In this document: in pieces, positions 7,993 through 16,901 of the stretch
Numbering within the stretch: position 1 is the first letter of the stretch
Layout of the letters: each line of letters opens with the position of its first letter
NCBI GenBank assembly: GCA_015234115.1
Contig: JADFWP010000010.1
Span: forward strand, 1-64,000
Origin: Magnetococcales bacterium
GTDB taxonomy: Bacteria; Pseudomonadota; Magnetococcia; Magnetococcales; Magnetaquicoccaceae
Length of the DNA stretch: 64,000 nucleotides
Reading direction: 5' to 3'
The notes under the pieces: generated by a model
Seen by the model: the letters and a program-made list of their open reading frames with translations, nothing else
Told to the model about the DNA's origin: nothing
Database searches by the model: none
Position numbers and translations under genes: made by a program

Positions 7993-9114
7993 ATGCGCTG
8001 GAGATTCATCGCTCCTGTGGTGGTGCTGAATATCCTGCCGTGCTGGGTGCAGGCCGAAGTTTTGCAGTGTTCCGACGGCAAGGGGGATGCCACCATTTTC
8101 CGCAAGGGGGAGTGTCAAACCCTGGAGGATCCCACGGTTCCGTCAGGGGCGCCCTCCTCTTCCCCGGCTTCAGCTGCCGCCGGTACGGGCAAGCGTGTCA
8201 AGGGCGGGGATCTGCCGGATGTGGAGGCGTTGAAAAAAGAGTTCGAGGATGTCAAAAGAAAATTGCTGGATATCCGGGATGTGGGACGCCACGAAATCAA
8301 TCCGGTCAAGAAGGAAGAAGAGTTGCGTCTCACCTCGCCCGGTCCCTGGATGGTGAGCGAAACCCTGGTGCCTGCGGCAGGTGAGGAGGTGCGCGGTTTC
8401 GAGAAAAGCGCGCTGATCAACGGCCATCGCTACCGTCTGGGGGAACGGGTGGATGGGGGCGTGATCAAGGAGATTGCCCGTGATCGGGTGGTGATGCTCC
8501 ATGACAACAAGGAGACGGTGGTTCCCTTCAACAAGATCACGCATCCCACCCTGTACGGTCGGGTGGGCACGGTGCCGTTGACCCGTCATGCCAACGGGAT
8601 GTACACCCTCAAGGTACGCATCAACAACAACCAGGAGATCGAAGCCATGCTGGATACCGGGGCAACGGCGTTGGCCCTGCCCGAGGATGTGGTGACCTGG
8701 TTGCTGCGCAGCGGCACCTTGAAGAAAAGCGATCTGCTGGGTGGGGTCAAGGCGATCACGGCGGATGGCAGCGTGATCGATTCCGATGCCGTGCAGATCG
8801 CTTCTTTGCGGGTGGGAGATATGGAGATCAAGGATGTCCGAGGACTGGTGATCCCGGCATCCGGCAACAAGGGCAAGAGCGACTCCGGCGACAAGAAGAA
8901 ACAAAACGATTCGGAAAAAGAGCGCGAAAAAGGCGACAAGAAGAACAAAGACGATGACCAGAATGATGGGAAAGAGGCGTCATCGGAGAAAAAACCGGAC
9001 AGAAAATGGATCGACAAGATCGTCGTGCAGCCATTGTTTGGCATCAACGAACTGAAACGTCTGGGCAAATGGCGGATTGACCATTTCAACGATCAACTCA
9101 TCGTCGAACAATAA
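7993..9114 (+). CDS. Secreted retropepsin-like aspartic protease with charged insertion
   Basis: 373 residues with a signal peptide (to about LPCWVQA). The C-terminal half is a TIGR02281-type clan AA domain: VPLTRHANGMYTLKVRIN, then the catalytic MLDTGATALALPEDV near residue 221, ITADGSVIDSDAVQIASLRV, and the closing GINELKRLGKWRIDHF. Between the two last blocks lies a run of about 55 mostly Lys/Asp/Glu/Ser residues that interrupts the fold. Single-domain retropepsins act as dimers in the periplasm or membrane; the substrate is unknown. The gene is convergent with the O-ligase, with only 11 bp between the stops. Confidence 0.8.
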   Translation: MRWRFIAPVVVLNILPCWVQAEVLQCSDGKGDATIFRKGECQTLEDPTVPSGAPSSSPASAAAGTGKRVKGGDLPDVEALKKEFEDVKRKLLDIRDVGRHEINPVKKEEELRLTSPGPWMVSETLVPAAGEEVRGFEKSALINGHRYRLGERVDGGVIKEIARDRVVMLHDNKETVVPFNKITHPTLYGRVGTVPLTRHANGMYTLKVRINNNQEIEAMLDTGATALALPEDVVTWLLRSGTLKKSDLLGGVKAITADGSVIDSDAVQIASLRVGDMEIKDVRGLVIPASGNKGKSDSGDKKKQNDSEKEREKGDKKNKDDDQNDGKEASSEKKPDRKWIDKIVVQPLFGINELKRLGKWRIDHFNDQLIVEQ

Positions 9115-9125
9115 TCCATCCTCTC

Positions 9126-10583
9126 CTATCCGATGTGCGCCAGACGGGGTTTGCGCGGCCAGACGTTCTGTTGTTCTTGACGGATTGCTGGCTCTCTTTG
9201 TCGCAGATGGTTTTCCGTGTAGGTCTTCAGAATGACAATCAGCGCGATTATGTGATAGGGCAGGTCAAACGTGGACATGCCCAGAAAAAGTCCCGCCGTG
9301 TAATACGCGAACAGGCTCAATTGCAGCATGGTGCCCAGATCGCGCACCCAGAGCAGTTCCGGATTGCGCCGTGCCATCCTCACCACCTGACGCGCGGTGA
9401 GAATGGCCGAGATATGCAAGGTCAGCCAGATCAAGAGACCGATATAGCCTTGTTCGGCAAGAACCTCAAAGAAAATACTGTGCGGGGCGCGCCTCATGAC
9501 TCCTGGTAAATATCTGTCATAGACTGATTGGTCGAAAGTTCTGAATCCTCCACCCAGAAGGGGGCGGTCGTTGGCGACCCGGATGCAGAATTTCCAGGCC
9601 TCCAATCGTCCTGCCATGGATTTGTCCTGCGAGACATCATTGTCGGATTGCAGCAGAAGATCCAGAATCGAGGTGTTTGTGGATTGCGTGACGATCATCT
9701 TCTGGATTGTCTGTGCGGATTCTGGCGGTAGGTTATAGTCTGTATAATTGGTTTTGATATGCTCAATGGCGGAGATGCCGGATCTGACCATATTATCCAT
9801 TCGTTTGTGCCAGTGCGCGGGCAGGAATTGATAGATGATCGGTCCGATGATCAATAAGACAATCAAGATTTTGAGTCGCTGCCGCGCATGGAGCAGAAAG
9901 AACAGAATCAGCACCCCCAGACCGACCAATCCGCCACGCGAATAGGTGGCCAGAATCGAGAGGAGGCACAGCAGGATGGTGCCAAACAGGGCGAGGCGCA
10001 TCATCCGGCTTTTTGTTTGTAATTGCAGAAAATAGACTAACGGAACAATCATCAGCAAGGACAGGGCAAAAGAATTATTATCTTCGATGAAAGATTGCGG
10101 CGGTCCCATCACCCGGTAGTTGCCGCCGGAGCGCAGGGCGAAAATGCCCCCCTTGATGGCATAAAAGCCGATGGACCCGGCAATGATCATGGTGATCGCA
10201 GTAATTTGTCGGCGTGTTTTTACAATGATCAATGTCGAAAAAATCATGATCTGAATTTTTGAAAATTTATCGAATTGCACCCATGCCGGATCGCTCTGGA
10301 AGGCGTTGATTGTGGTGAGGACGGTCCAGCAGGTGAAAAGAAAATTCAACTTGACGGTATTGGTCCAGGGAATGTCGAACTTGAATTTTTTGGTGATCAG
10401 GATGCCGATGATGGTGATGGCTGCCACGATAAAATTGAATCTGAAATTATATGCGAAGCCCCAGGTCAAACGGTGAGGACTCATATAGCTGATCCACGCC
10501 CACAGGATCAATCCGATCAGTGGTCGGAACAGCGCCAGGGGGAGCAAAGCAAAGACAAAAACGATCAGGACGATATCTCTCAT
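9126..10583 (-). CDS. Probable O-glycosylation ligase, exosortase A-type
   Basis: 485 residues with about 11-12 hydrophobic helices spread over the length. Its features match the O-antigen-ligase/polymerase fold family linked to exosortase A (TIGR03097 type): ALFRPLIGLILWAWISYMSP at the N-terminus, a periplasmic RMDNMVRSG segment, a long loop around residue 320 and GGGFRTFDQ (Wzy_C-like). It would transfer a lipid-linked glycan or polymerise repeat units in the inner membrane. The following glycosyltransferase overlaps it by 4 bp. Base composition is lower in GC than the neighbours, which may point to transfer. No exosortase or PEP-CTERM protein is in this window. Confidence 0.75.
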   Translation of the reverse strand: MRDIVLIVFVFALLPLALFRPLIGLILWAWISYMSPHRLTWGFAYNFRFNFIVAAITIIGILITKKFKFDIPWTNTVKLNFLFTCWTVLTTINAFQSDPAWVQFDKFSKIQIMIFSTLIIVKTRRQITAITMIIAGSIGFYAIKGGIFALRSGGNYRVMGPPQSFIEDNNSFALSLLMIVPLVYFLQLQTKSRMMRLALFGTILLCLLSILATYSRGGLVGLGVLILFFLLHARQRLKILIVLLIIGPIIYQFLPAHWHKRMDNMVRSGISAIEHIKTNYTDYNLPPESAQTIQKMIVTQSTNTSILDLLLQSDNDVSQDKSMAGRLEAWKFCIRVANDRPLLGGGFRTFDQSVYDRYLPGVMRRAPHSIFFEVLAEQGYIGLLIWLTLHISAILTARQVVRMARRNPELLWVRDLGTMLQLSLFAYYTAGLFLGMSTFDLPYHIIALIVILKTYTENHLRQREPAIRQEQQNVWPRKPRLAHIG

Positions 10584-11836
10584 GGCAGCCGTTCCGCAGG
10601 AGAGAGTGGCTGAGCGGCGGGAGCGGTCGGGAGCGGGCCGGCGGGAGAGAGCGTCTCATACACGCCCCGATAGCGTTGCGCACAGGCGCTCCAGGTGCGC
10701 TCCTGACCCACGAAACGGGTGGCGTGCTGGATCACTTTTTCCCAGGAGTTGCGATCGGCCAGCAGCGAGATTACGGCCTGGGTCAGGGCTGAGGCGTCAC
10801 CGGCTGGGAAAAGGAATCCGGTCTGGCCATGGGTGATCAACTCTTTGTGACCCTCCACGTCCGAGGCGAGCACCAGGCGTTGCGCGGCCATGGCTTCCAG
10901 GGGTTTCAAGGGAGTGACCAGATGGGTCAGGCGCATGGGCAGGCGGGGAAAGATCAGCACGTCGATCAGGGCATAGTAACCGGGGATGGCTTCCGGGGGC
11001 AGGCGGCCCGTGAAGTGTACGCAGGATTCCAGGCCGAGTGCTGTGGTCATCTGGCGCAGACGCGCCTCTTCCGGGCCGCCGCCGACCAGCAGCAGCAGGA
11101 TGTCGGGACGATGCATCCGGATTGCGGGCATGGCTTCCAGCAGCAGGGCCAATCCTTCGTAGGCATAAAAAGAACCGATGTAGCCGATGATTTCGCGTTG
11201 TGCGACCTGAATTCCTGGCAGGGTTGGCATCGTGCCATCGTGGGAGGAAAAGCGTTCGATTTCCACGGCATTTGGAATGGCGGTGATTTTTTTCGGATCA
11301 ATGCCGCGTGCGGTCACCTCCCGGCGCAGCCCTTCGCAGATGACCGTGACGGCCTGGGCATGACGCATGACATAGGTTTCCATGGCTCTGGTCAGGCGAT
11401 AGCGGAAGCCGTGTGCGCGTGCCGTGCCGTGGCTGGCTGCGGCATCTTCCCAGAAGGCGCGGATTTCGTAAACGACCGGGATGTGCAGTTTTCGTCCCAC
11501 ATGCAGGGCCGCCAGGCCGTTCAGGACCGGAGAGTGGGCATGCAGCAGGTCCGGTCGCCAGGAGCGGGCCAGTTCCAGCAGGCGACGTTGCAGGGCGGCG
11601 ATCACCGCCAGTTGTTTCAGGACCGGAACCTGGGTCAGCACGGAGTTCGTGCGGGGGGTGCGATGAAACAGCAGGCCCTCGGCCTCTTCTTCAGGCAGGG
11701 TGGCCGGATGTTTGGGGCCGGTCAGTTGTGCGGTTTCCCAGCCCATGGCGCGTTGCTGGCGCAGAATGGCCAGGGTGCGGGAGACATAACCGCTTTGCAG
11801 TGGGGCGGAATGGTCGAGGATGTGCAGAATACGCAT
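10580..11836 (-). CDS. GT4-family glycosyltransferase, exosortase-A associated
   Basis: 418 residues. A GT-B fold with an N-terminal Rossmann half (MRILHILDHSAPLQSGYVSR, LLHAHSPVLNGLAAL) and a C-terminal glycosyl-transf_1 domain (IGYIGSFYAYEGLALLLEAM, LLLVGGGPEEARLR, LVTPLKPLEAMAAQRLVLAS). The opening and the context resemble the exosortase A-associated Daro_2409-type glycosyltransferase. The acceptor is unknown. It is translated together with the O-ligase (ATGA overlap at 10580-10583). Its start is 140 bp from the divergently placed palindromic element. Confidence 0.85.
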   Translation of the reverse strand: MRILHILDHSAPLQSGYVSRTLAILRQQRAMGWETAQLTGPKHPATLPEEEAEGLLFHRTPRTNSVLTQVPVLKQLAVIAALQRRLLELARSWRPDLLHAHSPVLNGLAALHVGRKLHIPVVYEIRAFWEDAAASHGTARAHGFRYRLTRAMETYVMRHAQAVTVICEGLRREVTARGIDPKKITAIPNAVEIERFSSHDGTMPTLPGIQVAQREIIGYIGSFYAYEGLALLLEAMPAIRMHRPDILLLLVGGGPEEARLRQMTTALGLESCVHFTGRLPPEAIPGYYALIDVLIFPRLPMRLTHLVTPLKPLEAMAAQRLVLASDVEGHKELITHGQTGFLFPAGDASALTQAVISLLADRNSWEKVIQHATRFVGQERTWSACAQRYRGVYETLSPAGPLPTAPAAQPLSPAERLP

Positions 11837-11975
11837 ATTTCATACCCATGCCAGGAGCGACATTTGAGAGGACTTTGACCGCGACCATGTCGAGTTCATG
11901 ATAAGTCAAGCAGGCGCTTATGGCAACCTTGCATGGATTCTTTGGTCAACGGATGAACCGTTCATGGTGTGATTA

Positions 11976-12108
11976 TTGAAAGAAAAGAGGGGGTCTGGGG
12001 GATTCATTCCCCAGGGTTTTGATTTTAAAATAAAAACATTTTAAAAATTCTTTGTTTAAAGTCAAAACCCTGGGGGATGAATCCCCCAGGCCCCCTCTTT
12101 GTTTTCAA
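11976..12108. repeat. Nested palindromic element, full copy (copy b)
   Basis: Two long inverted arms of about 55 bp surround an AT-rich centre (TTTTAAAATAAAAACATTTT). Each arm carries its own small hairpin, CTGGGGGATTCATTCCCCAG on the left and CTGGGGGATGAATCCCCCAG on the right. The ends are TTGAAAGAAAA and GTTTTCAA. This copy lies between divergent genes, so it is not only a terminator here. Confidence 0.85.
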
Positions 12109-12216
12109 AAGTTGCTCTCTTGCACCGGGTGCGCGCTCTGGCAGTTCACGACCGCACAAAGTTCATTGCATCGATCCGGGCAATGGGGTTAACTGAATGG
12201 CCTCTGGAGAACCAGG

Positions 12217-12240
12217 AGACCCTGACGCGGCGGGTCTCTG
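12217..12240 (+). other. Hairpin in fkbH leader
   Basis: Inverted repeat GAGACCC...GGGTCTC 47 bp before the chosen fkbH start. No T-run follows. It could be a leader structure or chance; a reading frame runs through it if the earlier start at 12197 were used. Confidence 0.25.
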
Positions 12241-12286
12241 GCGCAAGAGAAAAAGGTCGGCAGGCAATCCTTTTGGGGAAAGTCAC

Positions 12287-14083
12287 ATGCTTCAGGAAAT
12301 TCTCGCGGAACTGGATGCGGATCGCTCCATCAATGCCTACCAGCGGGCTGCCAATCGGCTCAAGGATGTCACGGGTGCGTTGCGGGCGGTAAAAATACAA
12401 TATTTATCATCATTTGTTTTGCAGCCCTATCTGCCGTCGCTGATCACCGAGGCGGCGCGTCAGGGGTTGAATGCCCAATGTCACATCGGCCCCCTGAATA
12501 CCCTGATTCAGGAATTGATCCACCCGGCCAGCGAGACCGTGACCGGGGGCTACGACGTGGTGTTCCTGATGAGCCGTTTGCAGGATGCCGCACCCGGTCT
12601 GGCGCTCCATTTTCTGACGTTGACGCCGGAAGCGGTGGAAGAGCAGATACAAAATCTGGTGGCGGAGTGGGTGCAGGCGCTGCAACAGTTCCGTGCGCGC
12701 TGCGGCAGTGTGGTGATTGTCCACTCTTTCGCCCAGCCTTGCTATCCATTGCTGGGGATTCTGGAGGGGATGAATCCGGACTCCCAGACGGTGGCCATTC
12801 AGCGTCTCAACGCGCTGCTCGCCCAGGGAATCCGTACCATTCCGGATGTTTATCTGCTGGATTTTGATCGGGTCTGTGCCCAGGTCGGTCATGCCAACTG
12901 CCGGGACGACAAATTCTGGTATCTGGCCAGGGCGCCGCTTTCACCGGTGTTGATGCCGGAACTGGCCCGCACCCAGGCGACCTTCCTGAATGTGCTTCAT
13001 GGCACGGTGCGCAAATGTCTGGTGCTGGATCTGGACAATACCTTGTGGGGCGGCGTCATCGGCGAGGAGGGTATGGCGGGCATTGCCATCGGCCACTCGG
13101 GGCAGGGATTGGTGTTCCGGGAGTTTCAGGAGACCATTCTGGAATTTTTCCATCGGGGCGTGCTGTTGGCCATTGCCAGCAAGAACAATGCGGCAGATGC
13201 CCTGGCCGTGTTGCGCGACCATCCGGATATGCTGTTGCGGGAGCACCATTTTGCCGCCATGCGCATCCATTGGCAACCCAAACCCGAGAGCGTGGTTGCC
13301 ATCGCCCGGGAACTCAACATCGGTCTGGATGCCTTGGTCTTTCTGGATGATTCTCCCCAGGAGCGCGCCTTGATGCGTGCGGCCCGGCCCGAGGTGCTGA
13401 CCCCGGAACTGCCTGCCGATCCCATGGGTTATGCCAACCTGCTCAGACAGTTGGGGGTGTTCGACAAACTCACCCTGACCCGTGAGGATCGCCAGAGAGG
13501 CGCCATGTATCAGCAGCAGGCGCAACGCGCCAGACTGCGTTCCGAAGCAACTTCCATGACCGATTTTTATCGCGGTCTGGCCATGCGGGCCACGGTCGAA
13601 CCGGTCGATACCCTGTCATTCCCCCGCGCTCTGGATCTGGTGCACAAGACCAACCAGTTCAATCTGACCACGCGGCGCCATGATGAACAGACCCTGCGCG
13701 CCTTTCTGGAGGATGACCGCTGTGGATTTTTCGTCTTGCGGGTGATGGACAAATTTGGCGATAATGGTCTGGTCGGAGTCGCCATCCTGCGGATTCTGGA
13801 GCATCACGCCGAATTGGATTCCTTTTTGTTGAGCTGCCGGGTGATCGGTCGAACGGTGGAAACGGCCTTTTTGTCGCATCTGCTGGCGTGGGTGGGCACA
13901 CGAGGAGTCACACGCCTGCTGGCCGATTACATCCCAACCCCGAAAAATCAACCGGTCGCCCAATTTCTGCCCGACCATGGTTTCACCCGGTTGACCGACA
14001 CTCCGGAAGGGAGTCGCTGGTCATTGGATTTGGCTCAGGCAGGTGTGACCTGGCCCGACTACATCGCACGAGGATCTTCATGA
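12287..14083 (+). CDS. FkbH-like HAD phosphatase/acyl-ACP loading enzyme
   Basis: 598 residues. The N-terminal 240 residues resemble the FkbH SGNH-like part (VVIVHSFAQPCYPLLGILEG). The HAD core is clear at about residue 243: KCLVLDLDNTLWGGVIGEEG carries the catalytic DxD (D-L-D). IASKNNAADALAVL and LNIGLDALVFLDDSPQER complete the fold. The C-terminal 150 residues form a GNAT-like part (LVHKTNQFNLTTRR, LDSFLLSCRVIGRTVE). FkbH enzymes of antibiotic pathways dephosphorylate 1,3-bisphosphoglycerate and load a glyceryl unit on an acyl carrier protein. The next gene is exactly such a carrier and overlaps it by 4 bp. The start at 12287 is chosen over 12197 because the extra 30 residues look non-coding. 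Confidence 0.85.
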   Translation: MLQEILAELDADRSINAYQRAANRLKDVTGALRAVKIQYLSSFVLQPYLPSLITEAARQGLNAQCHIGPLNTLIQELIHPASETVTGGYDVVFLMSRLQDAAPGLALHFLTLTPEAVEEQIQNLVAEWVQALQQFRARCGSVVIVHSFAQPCYPLLGILEGMNPDSQTVAIQRLNALLAQGIRTIPDVYLLDFDRVCAQVGHANCRDDKFWYLARAPLSPVLMPELARTQATFLNVLHGTVRKCLVLDLDNTLWGGVIGEEGMAGIAIGHSGQGLVFREFQETILEFFHRGVLLAIASKNNAADALAVLRDHPDMLLREHHFAAMRIHWQPKPESVVAIARELNIGLDALVFLDDSPQERALMRAARPEVLTPELPADPMGYANLLRQLGVFDKLTLTREDRQRGAMYQQQAQRARLRSEATSMTDFYRGLAMRATVEPVDTLSFPRALDLVHKTNQFNLTTRRHDEQTLRAFLEDDRCGFFVLRVMDKFGDNGLVGVAILRILEHHAELDSFLLSCRVIGRTVETAFLSHLLAWVGTRGVTRLLADYIPTPKNQPVAQFLPDHGFTRLTDTPEGSRWSLDLAQAGVTWPDYIARGSS

Positions 14084-14331
14084 ATCATTTTGCGCACGAT
14101 GGACGCCTGTTTCAGGTGATTGCGGGTGTGTTGGGTCAAACCGTGGAACAGGTCGCCCGGTTGGACGCCAGCCAGGCGGACACGAGCGAACAGAGTTGGG
14201 ATTCCTTGCAACACATCAACATCATTCTTGGGGTCGAGGCCGAATTCGGCATTCGTTTTTCACTCCTGGAAGCGGTCGATCTCAAGACAATTCCCCTGAT
14301 CCGCGCCAAACTGGCCACCCTGCTTCACTGA
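14080..14331 (+). CDS. Acyl carrier protein
   Basis: 83 residues. WDSLQHINIILGVEAEFGIR holds the DSL motif whose Ser carries 4'-phosphopantetheine, followed by the usual helix III region (SLLEAVDLKTIPLIRAKL). It overlaps fkbH by ATGA and precedes the SGNH-like gene by 10 bp. It is therefore a dedicated carrier, not the fatty-acid AcpP (there is no fab gene nearby). Expected cargo is the unit loaded by FkbH. Confidence 0.88.
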   Translation: MNHFAHDGRLFQVIAGVLGQTVEQVARLDASQADTSEQSWDSLQHINIILGVEAEFGIRFSLLEAVDLKTIPLIRAKLATLLH

Positions 14332-14341
14332 ATTCAGCCGC

Positions 14342-15472
14342 ATGACCTCTCGAACGCACACCGGACCCGTGGGAATGGACAGGAATCAAGCGCCGAAGCC
14401 GGGCCATGTGTTCGGTTCGCGTCTGGCGCTGATCGTGATTGCCCTGCTGATCTTCGTGCCGCCCGCCTTGATCCGGGAGCGCGCGGTCACTTCCCGGTTT
14501 GACGACACCCATCTCAAGCAGATTATCGAGTTGCAACCCGATCATGTCCTGATCGGCACCTCCCCGCTGTTGTCGCGCATGGATCCGGAGCAGTGGAGTC
14601 GGCTGCGTGTCGGAGAGAAGATTTATATTCTTGGTGAGCTGGGCAGCATGAGTTCTTTGTGGTATTTATGGTTCAAGAACAGTCTGATCGCTTCCCAGAT
14701 CAAACCTAAAACGGTTTTTTTCTTTTTCCGCGATACCGAGTTGACCAATCCGGAAGATGAGACGAATTCGTTGACCAACAAGGCCAAAATCGCCAGCCAC
14801 CGGTTGCCGGATGATCACCGGTTTGATGTTATCGTCAACGCCAACAAAAGCATGGTGGACCGGTTGCGCAATGGCTTGTTCGATCTGTACCCGATTCAGG
14901 AGAACTGGAGAAAGCAGGGGATCTGGCTGTTGGGCAGCGCGGGCTTTTTTTTCAGCGAACCGCGCTATCGGGCGTTTTTGTGGAAACGCCTGGTGCATCC
15001 GGAACAGATCACCCCGGCCGAAAGTTTCTCCTTTTTCCGGGAGCGGTTCACCTTTCAGGAACGCATGACTGCGGAGTTGTTCCATCCAGGCAACCAGCGG
15101 GTTTCCAGAAAACGTCTTGATCCGGAAGACCAACTTTTTTCGGTCCGTTATCTTTTCGATGACCGGCTGCCCCGTTCGTTTCTGCCGGAAATGATCCGTC
15201 TGGGAAAGGCGGCCTCCTTGAAGATGTTTTTCATCCATATGGAACACAGGCCAGCGGAGGATGGTCGCCCTGTGGCCTATCATAAATGGCTGGCAGGTTA
15301 CATGGATAAATTGAAGAATTATTTGCAGCAGGAAGGGGTCGGTTTTTATGACTTCAACAACGATCCAGCCATGAGATCAGACATGTATCTGGATGGTGGA
15401 CATGTCAAGCCGGAATACAAGGCGTTCTATACGGAACACTTTATCCAGAAACTTGCGGAGTATTTGCCGTGA
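14342..15472 (+). CDS. Membrane-anchored SGNH-like protein (DltD/AlgJ-like role)
   Basis: 376 residues. One N-terminal transmembrane helix (about residues 28-45, LALIVIALLIFVPPALI) leaves the rest extracytoplasmic. Block I of the SGNH fold looks like HVLIGTSPLLSRMDPEQW (Ser near residue 73). Near the C-terminus MYLDGGHVKPEYKAFYTEHF carries the Asp-x-x-His pair. This architecture matches extracytoplasmic partners of MBOAT acyltransferases such as DltD, AlgJ and AlgX. It overlaps the MBOAT gene by GTGA. I do not recognise a named family, so the role is inferred from motifs and neighbours. ATG 14375 is an alternative start. Confidence 0.65.
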   Translation: MTSRTHTGPVGMDRNQAPKPGHVFGSRLALIVIALLIFVPPALIRERAVTSRFDDTHLKQIIELQPDHVLIGTSPLLSRMDPEQWSRLRVGEKIYILGELGSMSSLWYLWFKNSLIASQIKPKTVFFFFRDTELTNPEDETNSLTNKAKIASHRLPDDHRFDVIVNANKSMVDRLRNGLFDLYPIQENWRKQGIWLLGSAGFFFSEPRYRAFLWKRLVHPEQITPAESFSFFRERFTFQERMTAELFHPGNQRVSRKRLDPEDQLFSVRYLFDDRLPRSFLPEMIRLGKAASLKMFFIHMEHRPAEDGRPVAYHKWLAGYMDKLKNYLQQEGVGFYDFNNDPAMRSDMYLDGGHVKPEYKAFYTEHFIQKLAEYLP

Positions 15473-16887
15473 TTTTCCACAGTCTGGATTTCTTGATTTT
15501 TTTCGTGCTGGTGCTGACAGTCTACTGGAGGTTGGAGCGCAAGTGGCAGAATTATTTTCTGTTGCTGGTCAGCTATTTTTTTTATGGATATGTTCATTTC
15601 TGGTTTCTGTATCTGATCTTTGCCTCGACACTGGTCGATTATTTCTGCGGTTTGGCCATCGCCCGCTTTCCCGAGAAGAAAAAATACGTCCTCTGGTTGA
15701 GCATTTCGGTCAATCTGACCTTTCTTGGGTTTTTCAAGTATTTCGGTTTCTTCGTCGATAACGTGGCCGCACTGCTGGTGCTGTTGGGGCTGCCGAGTTT
15801 CACCAATCATTTGGATATTTTCCTGCCTGTCGGGATTTCGTTCTATACCTTCCAGTCGATGAGTTATATTATCGATGTTTATGCCGGACGGCTCAAGGCC
15901 AGAGAGAATTTTTTCGATTTTGCCTTGTTCGTGGTCTTTTTTCCGCAACTGGTGGCCGGTCCCATCGAGCGGGCGGTTCATCTGTTGCCACAGGTCGAAA
16001 AGGAACGCACCCTCACCTGGCCGGAAGCCCGCGAGGCTCTGTTTCTGCTGGTTTGGGGATTCTTCAAGAAACTGGTCATTGCCGACAATGTGGCCTTCAT
16101 TGTCAACAAATTGTTCATTCTGGAGCATACCACCTTTTACCTGGCATGGGTCGGGGTGTTTGCCTTTGGTGTGCAGGTCTATGCCGATTTTTCCGCGTAT
16201 ACCGATATTGCCAGAGGTTCGGCGCGCATGCTTGGTTTCACGCTTTCCCAGAACTTCAACCACCCCTTCATCTCGGCCTCGCCGGCTGAATACTGGAAAC
16301 GGTGGCACATTTCTCTGTCATCCTACATTCAGGACTATATTTTTCTGCCCCTTTTTTTCTCGTTGCGCGCGCGCGGAACCCGCTACAGCATTGTCGTCAG
16401 TCTGCTGATCACCTTTTTCCTGGTTGGATTGTGGCATGGAGCCAACTGGAATTTCATTATTTTTGGTCTGTATCATGGCCTGCTGGTGATTCTGTATGGC
16501 TGGTGCAAGAACATCACCCCGATCGGCATTCGGGAGAATCGCTGGCTGAAACCGTTTCAGATCCTGTTGATGTTCGTGCTGGCCCATATCGGCTTCATGT
16601 TGTTCAGGGAGACGGAGCTTTCTTACATTCTGCGTCTGTTGTCGCTGTCCCCCTTCGCGGCCACAACCGAGTTGCAACAGCAATCCGCATGGTTTCTGTT
16701 CGGGCAGGCGGCGTTCCTCTCTTTGCCCTTGTGGATTCACACTTTTTACGATCATGTTCAGGAACGTCTTTTCGTCCGGGATTCCGGAGTGCGCATCGTC
16801 TTGCACACCCTGGTTTCCCTGTCGCTTTTTCTGGCCATTCTCGCATTGCGTGGCGACTCCACGGAGTTCATCTATTTTCAGTTCTGA
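15469..16887 (+). CDS. MBOAT-family membrane O-acyltransferase (AlgI/DltB-like)
   Basis: 472 residues with about 11 transmembrane helices. Family hallmarks are FFKYFGFFVDN, LPVGISFYTFQSMSYIIDVY, FFPQLVAGPIERA, NHPF...SPAEYWKRWHISLS and the catalytic His in LVGLWHGANWNFIIFG (about residue 325). AlgI acetylates alginate and DltB D-alanylates teichoic acid. Here the upstream carrier protein and FkbH suggest the donor is a carrier-bound hydroxyacyl unit. The start is GTG at 15469, overlapping the previous stop. It is convergent with the sulfatase-fold gene (14 bp between stops). Confidence 0.92.
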   Translation: MIFHSLDFLIFFVLVLTVYWRLERKWQNYFLLLVSYFFYGYVHFWFLYLIFASTLVDYFCGLAIARFPEKKKYVLWLSISVNLTFLGFFKYFGFFVDNVAALLVLLGLPSFTNHLDIFLPVGISFYTFQSMSYIIDVYAGRLKARENFFDFALFVVFFPQLVAGPIERAVHLLPQVEKERTLTWPEAREALFLLVWGFFKKLVIADNVAFIVNKLFILEHTTFYLAWVGVFAFGVQVYADFSAYTDIARGSARMLGFTLSQNFNHPFISASPAEYWKRWHISLSSYIQDYIFLPLFFSLRARGTRYSIVVSLLITFFLVGLWHGANWNFIIFGLYHGLLVILYGWCKNITPIGIRENRWLKPFQILLMFVLAHIGFMLFRETELSYILRLLSLSPFAATTELQQQSAWFLFGQAAFLSLPLWIHTFYDHVQERLFVRDSGVRIVLHTLVSLSLFLAILALRGDSTEFIYFQF

Positions 16888-16901
16888 ACCGCACGCGGGG
16901 A

